From Ichthyophonus hoferi (lineage: Eukaryota; Opisthokonta; Ichthyosporea; Ichthyophonida; Ichthyophonidae), in contig NAOQ01000017.1 of NCBI GenBank assembly GCA_002751075.1, positions 225,896 to 289,637 of the forward strand: a DNA stretch of 63,742 bases, read 5' to 3'. The notes under the pieces were generated by a model, which saw only the letters and a list, made by a program, of their open reading frames with translations, ran no database searches and was not told the DNA's origin. Positions 11,338-24,449 of this stretch are shown piece after piece (the first letter of the stretch is position 1; every line of letters starts with the position of its first letter). The position numbers were made by a program, and so were the translations under genes.

Positions 11338-12647
11338 TAGCCCGTCTTAGTCTAGAATCGAGCCTGTCATATGGTCTCACAACCAGGTTTAATTATATAT
11401 ACCCATAGCTACTTTGCTTTTTATAAAATTTATTCCATGTAATAATTATAGTTCACCAATAGCTACATTGCGACCTTTTGAGCTGTTTGATTTACTATGA
11501 TAGATACAGTTTGAATATGAGTTAGTAGATAGTCTAAACATACATAAGTAACGCCGTCTAGATGCAATGGCGTAAAACATTGGACACCTGTTTATTTAAA
11601 GCTAAAATCAAGACAAAAAAAAAATGTTGTCTCGCTTGTGGGTCAATCCCCCATTTGCTCCAAAAGTGACATCATTACTGGGATGTCAGATGTTTTTTAA
11701 CGTCCATATAAACAGGTTAGAGAGATGGATCTACAAATCCTCTACAATATCCAATCTAATATATTTCATCTTTAAAAACTTTGGTGATAGCCTGGCTCGA
11801 GTATCCGTTTACTCTTATGATCTACAAGTCGATATTTTTCACATGCAGGTCATGAGCCTGATATACCACTTGTAACTTCCACCTTCGCTTCCTTCTGTAA
11901 ATGATTAGTTTATGGACTTGGCTGTATAAGGATCCTTCTATGGTTTTTAAGTGCTCCTTTTTTCTAATAGAAACTCAGTCCATAACTACCCGGTAGAAAA
12001 GAAACCCGACAGATTAAAGGATTAAATCAACTACAAGCTGGTGTATGAGGGGCCAAGGACTGGTTTCGATCTAACCATAAAATAACGTAATATTTTAGTG
12101 GTTCTTGCATCAATTAAATATAACCTGGTGACTGACGTTTAATTTGATATGATAATGACAAATTAATTGGGGCCGGAGGTTCCAATAATCATACTCACTA
12201 CTCACCACAATCTAGGCCAATGCTATATATATATATATGGAAGAATAGAGTTATGTGAGAAGGTAGGAGCTTGGACCAGCAGATCGATCGGGCAGCAAGT
12301 GATAGAAACGGAAGCATAGATAGTGCGGTGACTATAGTCTCAATCATGGAACAGGCGATATCAATAATTCGAGTGCCGAACTAAATATGCACGAGACTGC
12401 AAAATATTTGTCACACACACCTTCAAAATAATGAGAGCATATTAATATATCAGATATAAAGGTACTGACAATAAATGTAGAAGGCATATATTTATATACA
12501 TATTTATTTACGTGACTGTCTTGAAACACGCTTCTAGCACATATCTATCAGACCAGTTTCAAATCTTTACAGCCTCGCTATCATGAGAGATATCCCAGAT
12601 TGAACAGAAACATATGCGTGCATATATATAGGTTTACAGAAAGAACA
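11338..12647. other. convergent 3' intergenic region
   Basis: Spacer between the convergent tyrosinase (+) and ABCF1 (-) genes. No gene is seen. It includes a short (TA)n run near 12225 and, on the minus strand, an AATAAA signal for ABCF1 at 12503-12508. Confidence 0.6.
12503..12508 (-). terminator. polyadenylation signal of ABCF1 gene
   Basis: TTTATT on the plus strand is AATAAA on the minus strand, 140 bases past the ABCF1 stop. It is the nearest canonical signal downstream. Confidence 0.45.
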
Positions 12648-15600
12648 TTATGATTCTCTGTTGATGTTGGGGTTGCCATATCTGTCAATCTCCTTCAAGA
12701 TGTTATCTCTGTAGTGGTCAAAGGTGCCATCATAGGCCTCACAGTCCTGATCCTGTACAACCCACAGCACCATATCCGCTTCCTGCAAGGTTGTGTTTGA
12801 GTATTCAATGCCTTATTAGCGACAATTATATTATTGCATTGCTATAGGATATTATTGTGCATGGTATATATAGAAAAAATAGGTGACACCGATAATGGGA
12901 CTGTCTAATCAATGAAAACTGAAAAAATAACGTGAAATGCCCTAGCATATTGATCAAAGAATTGGAAACGTTCGACTATCTGCACTAGCCTTTACGATTA
13001 TATTGGTGATCCCGAACTGTTTAAGAACAAAATAATTAATATTAACGACATAAAATTATATCAATTCGAAAAAAAAAATTTAAATGCTCAAGTACACGAA
13101 AAAAGAAATTCAAAGAAATCAGTATTAGTGCTAATGATTTTGACAGGAAATCTTGGCAACCAAAAAGATTATAATACACGACAACATAAAAACAGTTAGC
13201 ATAGCTAAATCCATAAGAATAATGTGTACAAATACATAACATCACAATGAGTGAGAGGGACGAGTCGCATTTGTCCTTTAACAAGACGATAAGGATGTAT
13301 TTATTATGTATAAAACACACGGCATACAGTAAAAGGGTTTTGCTGAAGTATTTTACGTGACGATGTCTTAGGTATATAAACATAAAACATATGCTCTCTT
13401 TCGCTACAAAAAAATGCACAGAGTGAATAAATTGGCATATCTAAAATAAAATAAAATCACAATGGTATACACACATACCTTGACCAAACGGGCATCGTGT
13501 GTAACACACACGACACCGCCCTCAAATGCATTGATAGCATGGATCAGAGCATCAATAGATTCAATATCCAAGTGGTTAGTAGGCTCATCTAGGTACATGA
13601 TATGAGGTTCCTGGAACGAAATATCTGTGCGTATATTTGTATAATAAGTGAAGGACCACAGGATAGCTTGAGTGTATCATATATATAATGGCTTCAATCC
13701 TCTCATATATTAGTTTACCCTATAAGAAGATCGCTTAATTACTAGCCTTCCTATAAGATCAGGCTTGATTGTACTGGTTTGATCTAACCTTAGTAGCTTA
13801 CGTGCTTATTCTATTCGATCTCCGTAAGTAAAGCACAAATAAACCTACTGCCGGGAGAAGTCGGGTAAAGGTTTTATTGCACTTCTAATTCTAGATTTCT
13901 TGTTGAGAGTAATTAATTTTGTTACTCTCTCTGATTAGTGAGGTGGAATTAATTATAATAGCTATTAAACGATAGCAGACAAATCCTTCCGAGGTGAAGG
14001 AGATATGGTGCATCTCGGAATGGTAAAGCGGGAATGGAATACTGTGATATTTAGAATATATAGTTTATTAAACCTAATGTATATGATATAATAGTGTATA
14101 TATATCGGTAACTAGATATTAGTATATGTATAGAAAAGGGCAAGAGAGGAAGGAGGACAGGATATGTCAAGAAAGACATATCATGTGTATGTAGTAAAAG
14201 AACAATAATAAATAAACACCACACCATAGTAGCCCCTCAAAATCCAAAGTATTGTGTGCATATCTATGTACATACTCCTCCACTCTGGTAATACCCTCTA
14301 GGTATAAATGACTGCACGACAACTACAACAACCACTCAATTCAAATCCATATACTGGCAATGCAACATAAAAAACCAATACGGAAAGAGCAAAGTGAGAA
14401 ACAAAGGGGTGGGGGGGGGGACGATAAACGACAAAAAACGAAAAAACGAAAAAGAAAAAAAAGAAAAAAAACAGGTACAGGTAAGAACACTAACCACAGA
14501 AAACGACTCTAGCCTTTTGTCCACCACTCAAATCTCTGATCAGAACAGTGTGGGCATGTCCTTCAAGACCAAATTTTCCAAGTTTGTTGCGAACCTCCTA
14601 TAAATATATAAACACATATATATATATATATATATATGTTAGTATGCTTCGCTCCCTCCCATTCAGATTTGCATTCATTCTGATATTTCTTTTTCTTGTT
14701 AATCCCATGCAAATATGCAATAACCTTATACTCTTACCATCTCCACACCTCTTCTTATTCTTTCAGTCACTTATACATACTGTCTTATGGACGCTCTATC
14801 ACCCTCTCCACCCCTAAGTACATATACACACCTGGTATGTTTTATCAAACTTGTTCTTGAGGTAGTCTACAGCGGACATATCAAATGGCAACAAGTCGTC
14901 AAAGTGTTGGTGATAACGAGCGACCTTAAGCTTACGGTTGATCCTAACCTCACCCTGAATGTATGCAGGACCGTCAGTATAGCTATATATAAGACTCAAA
15001 CTCTTTAGTTTCCCAGTTAATTTCTTCGCTAAAAATGAGAGAGGCTAATGTTCTGGGAGGTAATGTAGGGCATATACAGCATACATGCTTATAGCATTGT
15101 AGAACCATCCCCACAAGAGCCTAGATGCTCCAGTTTAAACAAATAAATACTCCGAAATATTTCCAACATAATCCAATCTCACAGCAGTGCATTATAGCAC
15201 GACTATATTATACTATACTACACTATATTATATACTATACTATACAGTACAACACATATTACACACCTTAGAGGGTTCCAGCTCACCACTGAGTAGACCA
15301 ATGACGGTAGATTTACCCGACCCATTAGGTCCTACCACACAAGCACGTGTTTCTAAGCCCACACCAAAATCAAGGTCCGTGAAGAGGTATGGCTTCTCTT
15401 TATTGTACTGGATTGGATTGGATGGTGAGACAGGGAGACCAGGAATAATAGAAGGTGTACAGTAGGGTCTATAGATATATTTATATTACCCTATATGTAT
15501 TACCATATATGTATTGTCATATATTATCTTATAGTACCTTATTATATATATGTGTGTGTGTGTATGTGCAGGCTATCATATGGTAGTATGAAAGCATGAA

Positions 15601-18600
15601 TGTAATAGAGATGTATATATACTTCATAAATGAATGACCAAATTCAACAAGATAGGCGGGTTGATTGTGAGCATGATGAGGTAATAGTAATAGTAATATG
15701 TTAAAAGAAAACAAGAGGAAAGAAGCCGAAACAGAAAGAATATAGCTATTGTTGTTACTATAAGAGCATGGATTATGATATGGAATAATATAATACAATA
15801 TAATACAATATAATATAATACAATATAATATAATATAATATAATACAATACAATACAATATACTACAATACAATACAATATACTACAATGCAATACAATA
15901 TAATACAATACAATATAATACAATATAATACAATATAATAGAATATAATACACTATAATACAATATAATATAATACAATAGAATATAACACAACATAATA
16001 TAATATGGTATAATATAATACAATACAATACAATATAATATAATATGATACAATAGAATAGAATACAATAAAATACAATACAATAAAATATAAAATATGA
16101 TACGCTACAATAGAATATAATAAAACATATTTTAGTATACTATAACGGTGGAGTGAACGTAAACGTAGATCAGACACAAATAACAAACTCGGCAAAGAAC
16201 ATGAACAGAAAGAGGGAAGGGTTCTTACGCGAAAGGACACATTGTCAACCTCGATATAAGGAGGGGTAATCTCAGGCGGGGTAGGGAAGTCAAAGGCAAC
16301 CTACACACACACCACACATAGGTTGATGTTAGAGAGAGGTACGTGTACTTTGAAGCATAATATATAACCGTACATACACCATGTATCAACTATAGAGTAC
16401 TAGTGTATAGTGTAGTGTATAGTGTATAGTTTAGTGTATAGTGTAGTGTATAGTATATAGTGGTATATAGTGTATAGTGTAGTGTATAGTTTAGTGTATA
16501 GTGTAGTGTATAGTATATTGTATAGTGTATACTTCATTGAAACCAAACCCCTTTATCCATAGAATGAGAATGAAAAACAAAACACAAACAAAATAATAGA
16601 CAACAAACCTTGTTCTATACATTAACATAGATGCACATGCACTTAAAATAGTATAGTATAATATAATAAAATATACTGCGCTTTATATAATTAAATTTAC
16701 TGTAACCAATACTACAACAGAATAAAAGATAATTAAATACACCATATGTTATATTATGAAATTTAATATCATACATTAACATAACATCTCTTCCTTCATG
16801 ATCTATTACCAATCAATTCCCACCATTTCATCCTCCTCCTCCGCCACAACATCAAACATACATGCCAGTGCTCACCTTGTACTCCTTGGGTCGTTCAATG
16901 AGCTCGGCTTGTACCTTTTGCAGCATAGAATCGTCATCATCTGCAGCCTTCTTTTTATTTCCTTTATCTGTAGGAGCACGTGTTAGTATTGTACATTATA
17001 TACTGAAGTGTATAAGTACGTCCCGGTCTACCTATATTTATCTCATTTGAGTAGGGGTATAGATACAGATACACTCTACAGAGAACAATAAAAGTAAGTA
17101 CTATTATACTATAATATACTATAATATACCTTGTACCAGACCAAGAAATAAACAATATCCAATAGAGTGTGCAAAGAGAGGAAGTTAAAATAAATGTATG
17201 TACCCGTGGCCATAATATAGAAACGCCATGTAGGTATGAAGACTGTATGTATCATGCTAAACATGAATACTATATAAGTTGACCCGACCCGACCCGACCC
17301 GACCCACCCTTCTTAGAAGCAGCCTGCTTTTTAGCAGCGGCCTCAGCCTTGTCTTTGGAGAGACCTTGTCTCTTGAGCATTTTGAGTCTATCCTGTTGTT
17401 TCTCGTACTGACGAGCCTGTAAATACCCCACGACCAATGGTTAGTTAATAAGAGTGGTTTAGTAGAAGGTAGACGAGAGGGGGCTGGACCGGTGTATTAT
17501 ATTGAATAATTGTTCTGCTTGTCTGTGTTGTGTGTATGTATATGTGTATGTGTATGTGTAGATACAAGTAAATGATTTAATATACAGCGCATGCAAAGGA
17601 ATACATACACATACATTTATGTATACAACAAGTTGAACATTGACGGCAATACATAGTCTACACCCAGACAGATAGACATGCATACATATATACATACATA
17701 TATACATACATAAATACACAAAAGATTACACGTATCACTGTAGTATTCATAATACATTTTTTTTAATAAAAAAAAACCAAAGTATATATGGAATGTTGCT
17801 ACCCAATTAAAAATAACTATATAAAAATGCAATAAGGGCGATCAGAAGATAATGAAGGAGGATGATGTCAGCCAGTCAGCATTTGAATTTAAAATTTAAA
17901 AAAAATATGTTATGTAATCATCAATGCATGCAGATGTATATGTTATTATACATACACACATACCAAGTCTTTCTCGTGTTGGGCATGCATCTTTTTAAAC
18001 TCATAATATCCACCACGGTATTGTACCAACTGCTTGCTTTCCAAATGAATAATGTCGGTACAGATAGAGTCCAGGAAGTCTTGATCATGGGAAACTACCA
18101 ACAACATTTTCTTGTATGTTTGCAAGTAGCTAAGGGTGGTGGGGGGATAAAAATAAATAAAGTGGAGAGGTAGAAAGACAAGGAAAGAGAGAAAGAAAGA
18201 TAAACAGTGTGTAAACATCATGGCTTTGTAGTTGGGGCAAGTTTATATGGTAATATAAGCATGGTGGCGCTATAGTGAAGACAGATAAAACAAAAAATAT
18301 ATACAGACACACATAGAAGAACTGCCATCACATCAGTATAGAAATAATAGTCCCCGAAACATTAAGAACATAATCAAACACAATGCAAAGAACATAGCTT
18401 ATCCTTAATAGCTCTATTGAGATATACCTGAATAATATACAATTATAGTCAAGCATTAATAGACAAATGGTTAGCATAGCCATACCACGCCAAGATCTAA
18501 ATGTCCTCCTTAGGAACCATTAGCCAATCATACTCCACAAAACATCATACCAATCACCAATGCTACTAGGGGCCCAGCCGATGCAACTGTACGATCAAAT

Positions 18601-21600
18601 CAACAAATCAATCAAAATTTCACATTAAAACTACACAAAACCCAACAAGACCGACCTGTCCAACCAGATGACAGCGTTAAGATCCAAGTGGTTAGTAGGT
18701 TCATCCAATAACAACAAATCTGGCTCCATAAACAAGGCCTGAGCCAGAGAAACACGCATACGCCATCCTCCGGAAAACGTCTTGGTACATCTTTCTTGAG
18801 CTGAATCGTCAAATCCAAGACCATAAAGAATACGACGTACACGACTTTCAGCAGAATCTGCCCCTCTGTGTTCATTGGTGTTCATTAGTGTTCATTAGTG
18901 TTTATTAGTGTTTATTGCCGTCCATTAATTAGTGTTCATTACTGTTTATTAGACATTATATGCATGAGAAAATAAGAAAAAGCCATGGTGCTTGATTTAC
19001 GTAGATATCAAGGTATAGTATAGTCCCAATCAGATCGGTTGCAACTCAACATTTTTCTACCTACCCATTTTCTGCAATAATAAATATATACATTACAAAG
19101 TCATTCATCCTAAATTCATTACAACAGAAAAATAGAAACCAAATCTAGTATGTATGGTTAATTCATAGGGTGATTTGCAGTATAATATAGTATAGTTATG
19201 ACTTTACTTGAAGCCGCTTTAAAATTTAAAATTTGGCGCGCGATAATTAGATAGCCAACCAAAATTGAAGTATAAAATGCAAAGTTAATAAGAATATAAC
19301 GAACTAGTCAGACGTACAATATTAGACAAAGAACGTTCATATGACACCATTTGATCTCCGAGACAAGGAAAGGGGGTCACATACACGTGGTATATGTGTG
19401 TATATATATAATATATTATGATATTACACTATATTATACGGTATTATATTACATTATATTATATTATATGGTATGGTATGGTATGGTATTATACTATATA
19501 TTATGATGTTATATGATATGATATTATATTATACTATATGGTGTTGTATACAGATTAGTGCAAATGTACCTGAAATGAAGTTCATCGTAGATTTCTCTCA
19601 ACTTGGCACCAATCTCCTCACTCACATTACCCTCCTCCTGTAGCTTCTGCAGCTTTTCTTCCTCCTCTGCCAATCATATCCAGTCAGCAAGGAAAATTGA
19701 TCAATAAGAATACGCTAGCAAAAAATAGGACAGATTTGTGCGTGTCCAAATGCATGTGTATGTATAAAGAAAAATGCGATCCATATATACTATTATTATT
19801 ATTGTTAATTGTTGTTATTGTTATTATTGTTGTTATTGTTATTATTATTGTTATTATTACTATTATTATTATTATTATTATTATTATATTATTATGATGA
19901 TTATTATTATTTTATTGTTATTATTACTATTATTATTGCTGTTGTTATTACTATTATTATTATTGTTGTTATTGCTTTTATTAATATTTATTATTATCAT
20001 CATTACCATTATTACTATTACTCTTATTACTATTACCATTACTACTATTGTATATATATATATATATACCAACAAAACCAACACATACCCAATAAGGCAC
20101 GTGTCTTCTTATCAGCCCTCAGCACTGCATCCACTACCCTCGTATCATCAGGATGGGCTAGCTCCTGCTCAACCAATAGGATGGAGACATACTCACTGAT
20201 TCCTCTTAGCTTGCGCTCAGCCATGTGCTTCAGAAGCGTGGTCTTGCCCTATAAAGTGAGCATTGGTAAGGGTTTGTAAGTATATGTGTAGGTGTATGCA
20301 TATATATATATTAAAGTCCTACGAGTATATTATATACAAAGATCTCGTCATAACAGTAGTAAATCTCAGCAAATAATACGGTTTAATGAGATGTCAATAT
20401 GTGGTTATATAAATGCGAACGGTGGAAGTAGTAACTCGTTGGAACAGCCTGCCTGAAAATTACAGAAAATCATAGAATAAACAAGAAACAAATTACAGTA
20501 TAGGCGGAGAATAGCGGAGAATAGCAAAGAATATTAGGGTTGTGATGAGAAGTATAGAGAAAGTTGATTAAGAAGACTTAGAAAAACATAATCTTGGCCC
20601 CAAGTCATGCCAGTAACATACCTGTCCGTTGGGACCAAGTAGACCATAGCGACGACCCTTTGACACAGTGAGAGATGCATTTCTGAATAGTTCTTTGCCT
20701 CCCACGGAAATGTTGAAGTTGGAAATCTTTACAACATCCTCTTGATCAAGCTGTTTTGATTGGTCATGGTTATGAGTCTCCTTTTGTCAATACTTTTAAT
20801 TTTAATTTTAATTTTAAACTGCATGTCTGTATAGTGCAAATAAGTTTGCTGTTGTATGAACTACTATAGTATATATCTAAGTTTAATATAAGCGTTAAAA
20901 TTTTATTTGTTTTGGTGTTGCATATATATTACAGATTAGTTCAGGCTGATATAGGTCACTCGGAAATCTAAAAGGTTATGAGATCAATGCATAATATGAG
21001 TACAAACTATCGCTATTAAACCATCTCTCCGTGGTCTATTATTTGTTAAGTGCCATTGTACGTGAGCCTGTAATCTAACATTTCTTTCTCGTTGGTGGAT
21101 TAAAATCTCATTCCAATAGTTTGTATTGAAAAGGAACATCAACCTATTACATCACTTCACTTTTTCCCCCTGGCAGGATTTCTTTCTTTTAACCTTTGGC
21201 TTTGACATAACCTTGCATCTACATCTATCATAAACAAAGGAAAACAGCCACATAAACACATCACAATAGATAACCTCGTTATATCACATCAATACAACAT
21301 ACACAACACACGGATGATGCCTTTTTTAATAGGAAAGAAAAAAACACGCTTCTTTCTATTAAAACAAAAAACCTCTACCTGTATATCTCAATCAGAACCG
21401 GGGAAGGAGATTCTTACACTAGCAGAAAACTAAACATGTGAAATTACCTGTGATGAGCTAGCCTCGGTTCCACCAGCCTGGGACACTGAGAACTGTTCAA
21501 TACCAGTGCGTGCTTCCTCGACGAAGTCGTCTCTCTCCTCCAGGGGGTTACGTTTTACCTTACCAACCACAGGCTCAGAGTCAAAGGCACCAACCAGTCC

Positions 21601-21660
21601 CTTCTTCTTCTGTTCCTTCTTGGCTTTACGAGCCTGACGTTTTTCCTCCGTTGTAGACAT
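12648..21660 (-). CDS. ABCF1: ABCF1-like twin-ATPase ABC-F protein
   Basis: Fourteen exons (high to low): 21448-21660, 20622-20750, 20089-20248, 19570-19666, 18656-18865, 17964-18129, 17308-17416, 16876-16967, 16229-16300, 15267-15407, 14832-14954, 14495-14597, 13479-13624, 12648-12782. The sum is 1896 bases, 631 residues, with all phases consistent. NBD1 has Walker A GPNGQGKTT (110-118), signature FSGGW (230-234) and Walker [13 protein letters not shown] (250-261). NBD2 has GPNGSGKST (442-450), LSGGQ (527-531) and [10 protein letters not shown] (549-558). There are no membrane segments. Text such as [24 protein letters not shown] and GGQKARVVF matches animal ABCF1, not ABCF2. Known role: ribosome-associated ATPase acting with eIF2 in initiation. 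The protein lacks the roughly 200-residue charged N-terminal extension of human ABCF1, although FSVSQAG just before NBD1 is kept. An AG directly precedes the ATG, so an upstream coding exon is not fully excluded. Confidence 0.93.
15200..15247. repeat. CTATA-type pentanucleotide microsatellite
   Basis: Short tandem array of TATAC/TATAT-type units in the ABCF1 intron between exons 10 and 11. Confidence 0.7.
15784..16132. repeat. long AATAC/AATAT pentanucleotide array
   Basis: About 350 bases of five-base units alternating between AATAC and AATAT with few interruptions, inside the ABCF1 intron between exons 9 and 10. Long open frames on the minus strand here (Ile/Leu/Tyr/Cys runs) are products of the repeat. 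Confidence 0.9.
16401..16531. repeat. GTGTATAGT minisatellite
   Basis: Tandem copies of GTGTATAGT/GTGTAGT/TTAGT variants in the ABCF1 intron between exons 8 and 9. The mixed unit lengths suggest repeated unequal exchange or slippage. Confidence 0.8.
17279..17304. repeat. (GACCC)n microsatellite next to a splice donor
   Basis: Five perfect copies of GACCC end within a few bases of the ABCF1 exon 7 splice donor (minus-strand GTGGGT at 17307-17302). The donor overlaps a degenerate sixth unit. Confidence 0.8.
18868..18953. repeat. 10-base GTGTTCATTA minisatellite
   Basis: About eight copies of a 10-base unit (GTGTTCATTA, later GTGTTTATTA) start right beside the 3' splice site of ABCF1 exon 5, whose first base is 18865. 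On the minus strand this purine/AC-rich repeat replaces the usual polypyrimidine tract. Confidence 0.8.
19786..20045. repeat. ATT/GTT trinucleotide array
   Basis: About 260 bases of ATT, GTT and ACT triplets in the ABCF1 intron between exons 3 and 4. Several long poly-Leu/Ile/Tyr frames here are repeat artefacts. Confidence 0.9.
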
Positions 21661-24449
21661 CTTAGGGGTGTATTTGCTTTTAATGATATTTCTATGTGTG
21701 GAAAGGAAGGCAATATGTATGTGGTAAGGAATGTCCTTATATGAAATGAGGTACATATACGACAAGGCAAAGGTATATATATATATATGAAGAAAATATA
21801 TAAATGAGCAATTTAATACACAATTTTATAAATAATCTATATATACACTACAAAGATTTATTATAAGGGCGATAATCAACCACCAAAACAACCACATGCA
21901 AGCACAACCATGTTAAAGTCACTTAGTACAAGGCAGCAATATCTGCACAATATATTATATACATTACATTATATACACTACATTGACACCACCTTAGAGA
22001 AAGAAAAATGCGGGGTTGGAGATATAATGTATTGTAGAAAACTAAAAAAAGTTGATCAAAGTATTTAAGTGGAAGGAATAAAGATAGAGTAATAGCTGTT
22101 TAGGAGTGACTAGAGTTGAGAATACGGGTGTTTACAAGCTAAATCCTTGAGGGAAAATCTACCAATCTAACCCCTAACTTATAACATGTATTATATAATT
22201 ATATATATAGGAAGCTACGTAACATTTGCAAAACTTTAAATTGGCGTATATATAATAATAATAATAATAATATAAACATAAAGGCATGAAATAACCAACC
22301 CTAACCTTAATAATTAATTGTTCATCGAGGGGTAAACCATATCCACTGGTACTATTTCTATTACAATACTATTTAACTAGCTCACAGTCCCACTTGCGCA
22401 AATGAAACTTTGAAACTTTGCTTTGCTTTGCACGTGCTTTGCGATTGGCATTCCATTCTAATCTAATCTAATCAGAGAATTATAATCACTTGTATAGATT
22501 ATAATTATAATGATTATTTATCACTATTGCGATTATTTTATTATTACTTTTTGTTGGTTATTTCATTTAAAAATATATTTGAAATTGTTTAAAAAAATTT
22601 AATTTTTTTAAAATACTCCTGAACAGTGCTTTTAGAAGGTTTTAATCACGATGATCGTGTTAATCGCCTATCGAGAGACAAATTAAATTCAGTTATAATT
22701 AAATCTATAATTATTCAAACATTTATTGATATTTATTATTATCTTTGTATTTAATGCCTATTTTCTTTCGCATAAATATATTAATGCATTGTCTTTTACA
22801 TACTATAAGATTTTCCTAAGCTCAATCCTTTATGCTTACTTATAAAAGTATAATTGGACCTTTATACGGAAGCAAATTCAATTTTGAATTTCATATCATA
22901 ATCACTTTAAACACTACTCTTCCATATGGTATATATATATATATATTATGTTTCAGGTTGAGCCAACCTTATTTACGTTTTCATCCTATAAATACACAAT
23001 GCGTAGATACTACGTGAAGATCTTGCAGCAACTTGGTCCTGGCTATCTATTTGACAACGCTTGAGAAAACAAATATATATAATATATATATTAGAAATAA
23101 TAGAGATAATAGAGAATGTAATATAATTAAATAACTGTTCCTTGAAAAGACTTGCAAATGAAAATGCATCTACACGACGCGTACTTAAACAGAACGTTCA
23201 TACATAGTTTGATAACCTATCTGAACAACAGTCGAATAGCAGTTTGGTTTTGGCGATGTTTTATATAATGAACATGTCTGAATATAATATAATATAAATG
23301 AATAACTGTTCCTTTAAAATAAAATGCAAAAAATACCGAAAATGCATAACTACATACTTATTACATTATATATGCAGCTGACATTGTTTTGCGTTAAATA
23401 TATACTATATAATGTGGATAGCCGGATAACCATAACCGGATATGCTATGAGCCTTTTTATGTAATATATACATCACACCTTGTCACCAATAACTATTGGT
23501 GACGTGGTGGCTACTACCGTAATACTTTGGAATAATGTTGTAAATATTAGTATAAACTTTATATGAAAATGCATCTTTCTAATTGTTATAATTAAAAGTG
23601 AAAATAAAAATATGTATTGCAAATATTTATCTACGCTGTGTCACAAGTGATACCATTTCACGTTTGTACGATACACTTTTCAAAATTAAGATTTATATTT
23701 AAAAAACAAAACACATAAATAGTTATAATTGGTTACAAGTCATGATTACATTATAGTGAGTTTGAATATTTACTCTCTGGCTTTCATTCAGTTTGCGCCA
23801 CTGCTTGACTAACGTCTATTTTATTTGTTGTTTCGTTTCAAAGGGAGTTGTTAAGGTGGAACAAGTGGATATAGTGCACTGTTCTATTAGTATATATATA
23901 TATTCACACATAGATGTATATAGGAGAAGTAGTTTAGTAAGAGACTTACTATATGGTTAGTTATAAATATTTTGTAATATATCTAAACCACTTCACAAGT
24001 TTAAGAGCAGTATATGCCAACGCCCCTAATGATAATGGGTAAAAGAATACACATATTTATTATTAGTGTGTTTTTGTTTTGAAGCACCCTCCTACTAGTT
24101 ATATCTTATAAACAATATTATTCAGAGATATACATGTGCTGGTGTGAGTATTTTGAGTATTTACATTTGCTAACGCTTTGGAAGTGATTAATCGTAAGTG
24201 CATGCCTGTTGATGTTTTGTGCTTTACGATTGTACTACCTCAGTCTTGTCATCGTTTCTCAAACATCTTACCATTTTCCGCACTTTTCAGAGCATTATTA
24301 TTGAGATTGCCACCCTTTTTCATTGGGCCTATTATAACTTATGAACTATAATGTTGAAGCTAAACAAAAATAAATTAATATAACTTTCCCTAGCTGCAGA
24401 AATCCACGCCACAAACCTTTAGATTTTTGCAAAATAAACTTGTTGCATC
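21661..24449. other. divergent intergenic/promoter region
   Basis: Spacer between the minus-strand ABCF1 start and the plus-strand SAP130-like start. It is strongly AT-rich with TA microsatellites and no protein-like open frame. It carries a palindromic CCAAT pair at 23482-23503 and three copies of a GAAAATGCAT word near 23160, 23337 and 23565; near-identical AATAACTGTTCCTT words lie near 23130 and 23302. Promoters of both genes should lie here but no TATA box can be assigned. Confidence 0.55.
23482..23503. promoter_or_regulatory. palindromic double CCAAT box
   Basis: Perfect 10-base inverted repeat, GTCACCAATA and TATTGGTGAC, separated by AC. It presents one CCAAT on each strand, 11 bases apart, the motif bound by NF-Y-type factors. 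It lies about 950 bases upstream of the SAP130-like ATG and 1.8 kb upstream of the ABCF1 ATG. The regulatory role is inference. Confidence 0.35.

Noticed and set aside
12648-21660. ABCF2/ARB1 identity for the minus-strand ABC-F gene
   Set aside because: Length is close to ABCF2, but the linker, the text before NBD2 (IERPKEY) and GGQKARVVF match ABCF1; ABCF2 has a different LSDGQK-type signature.
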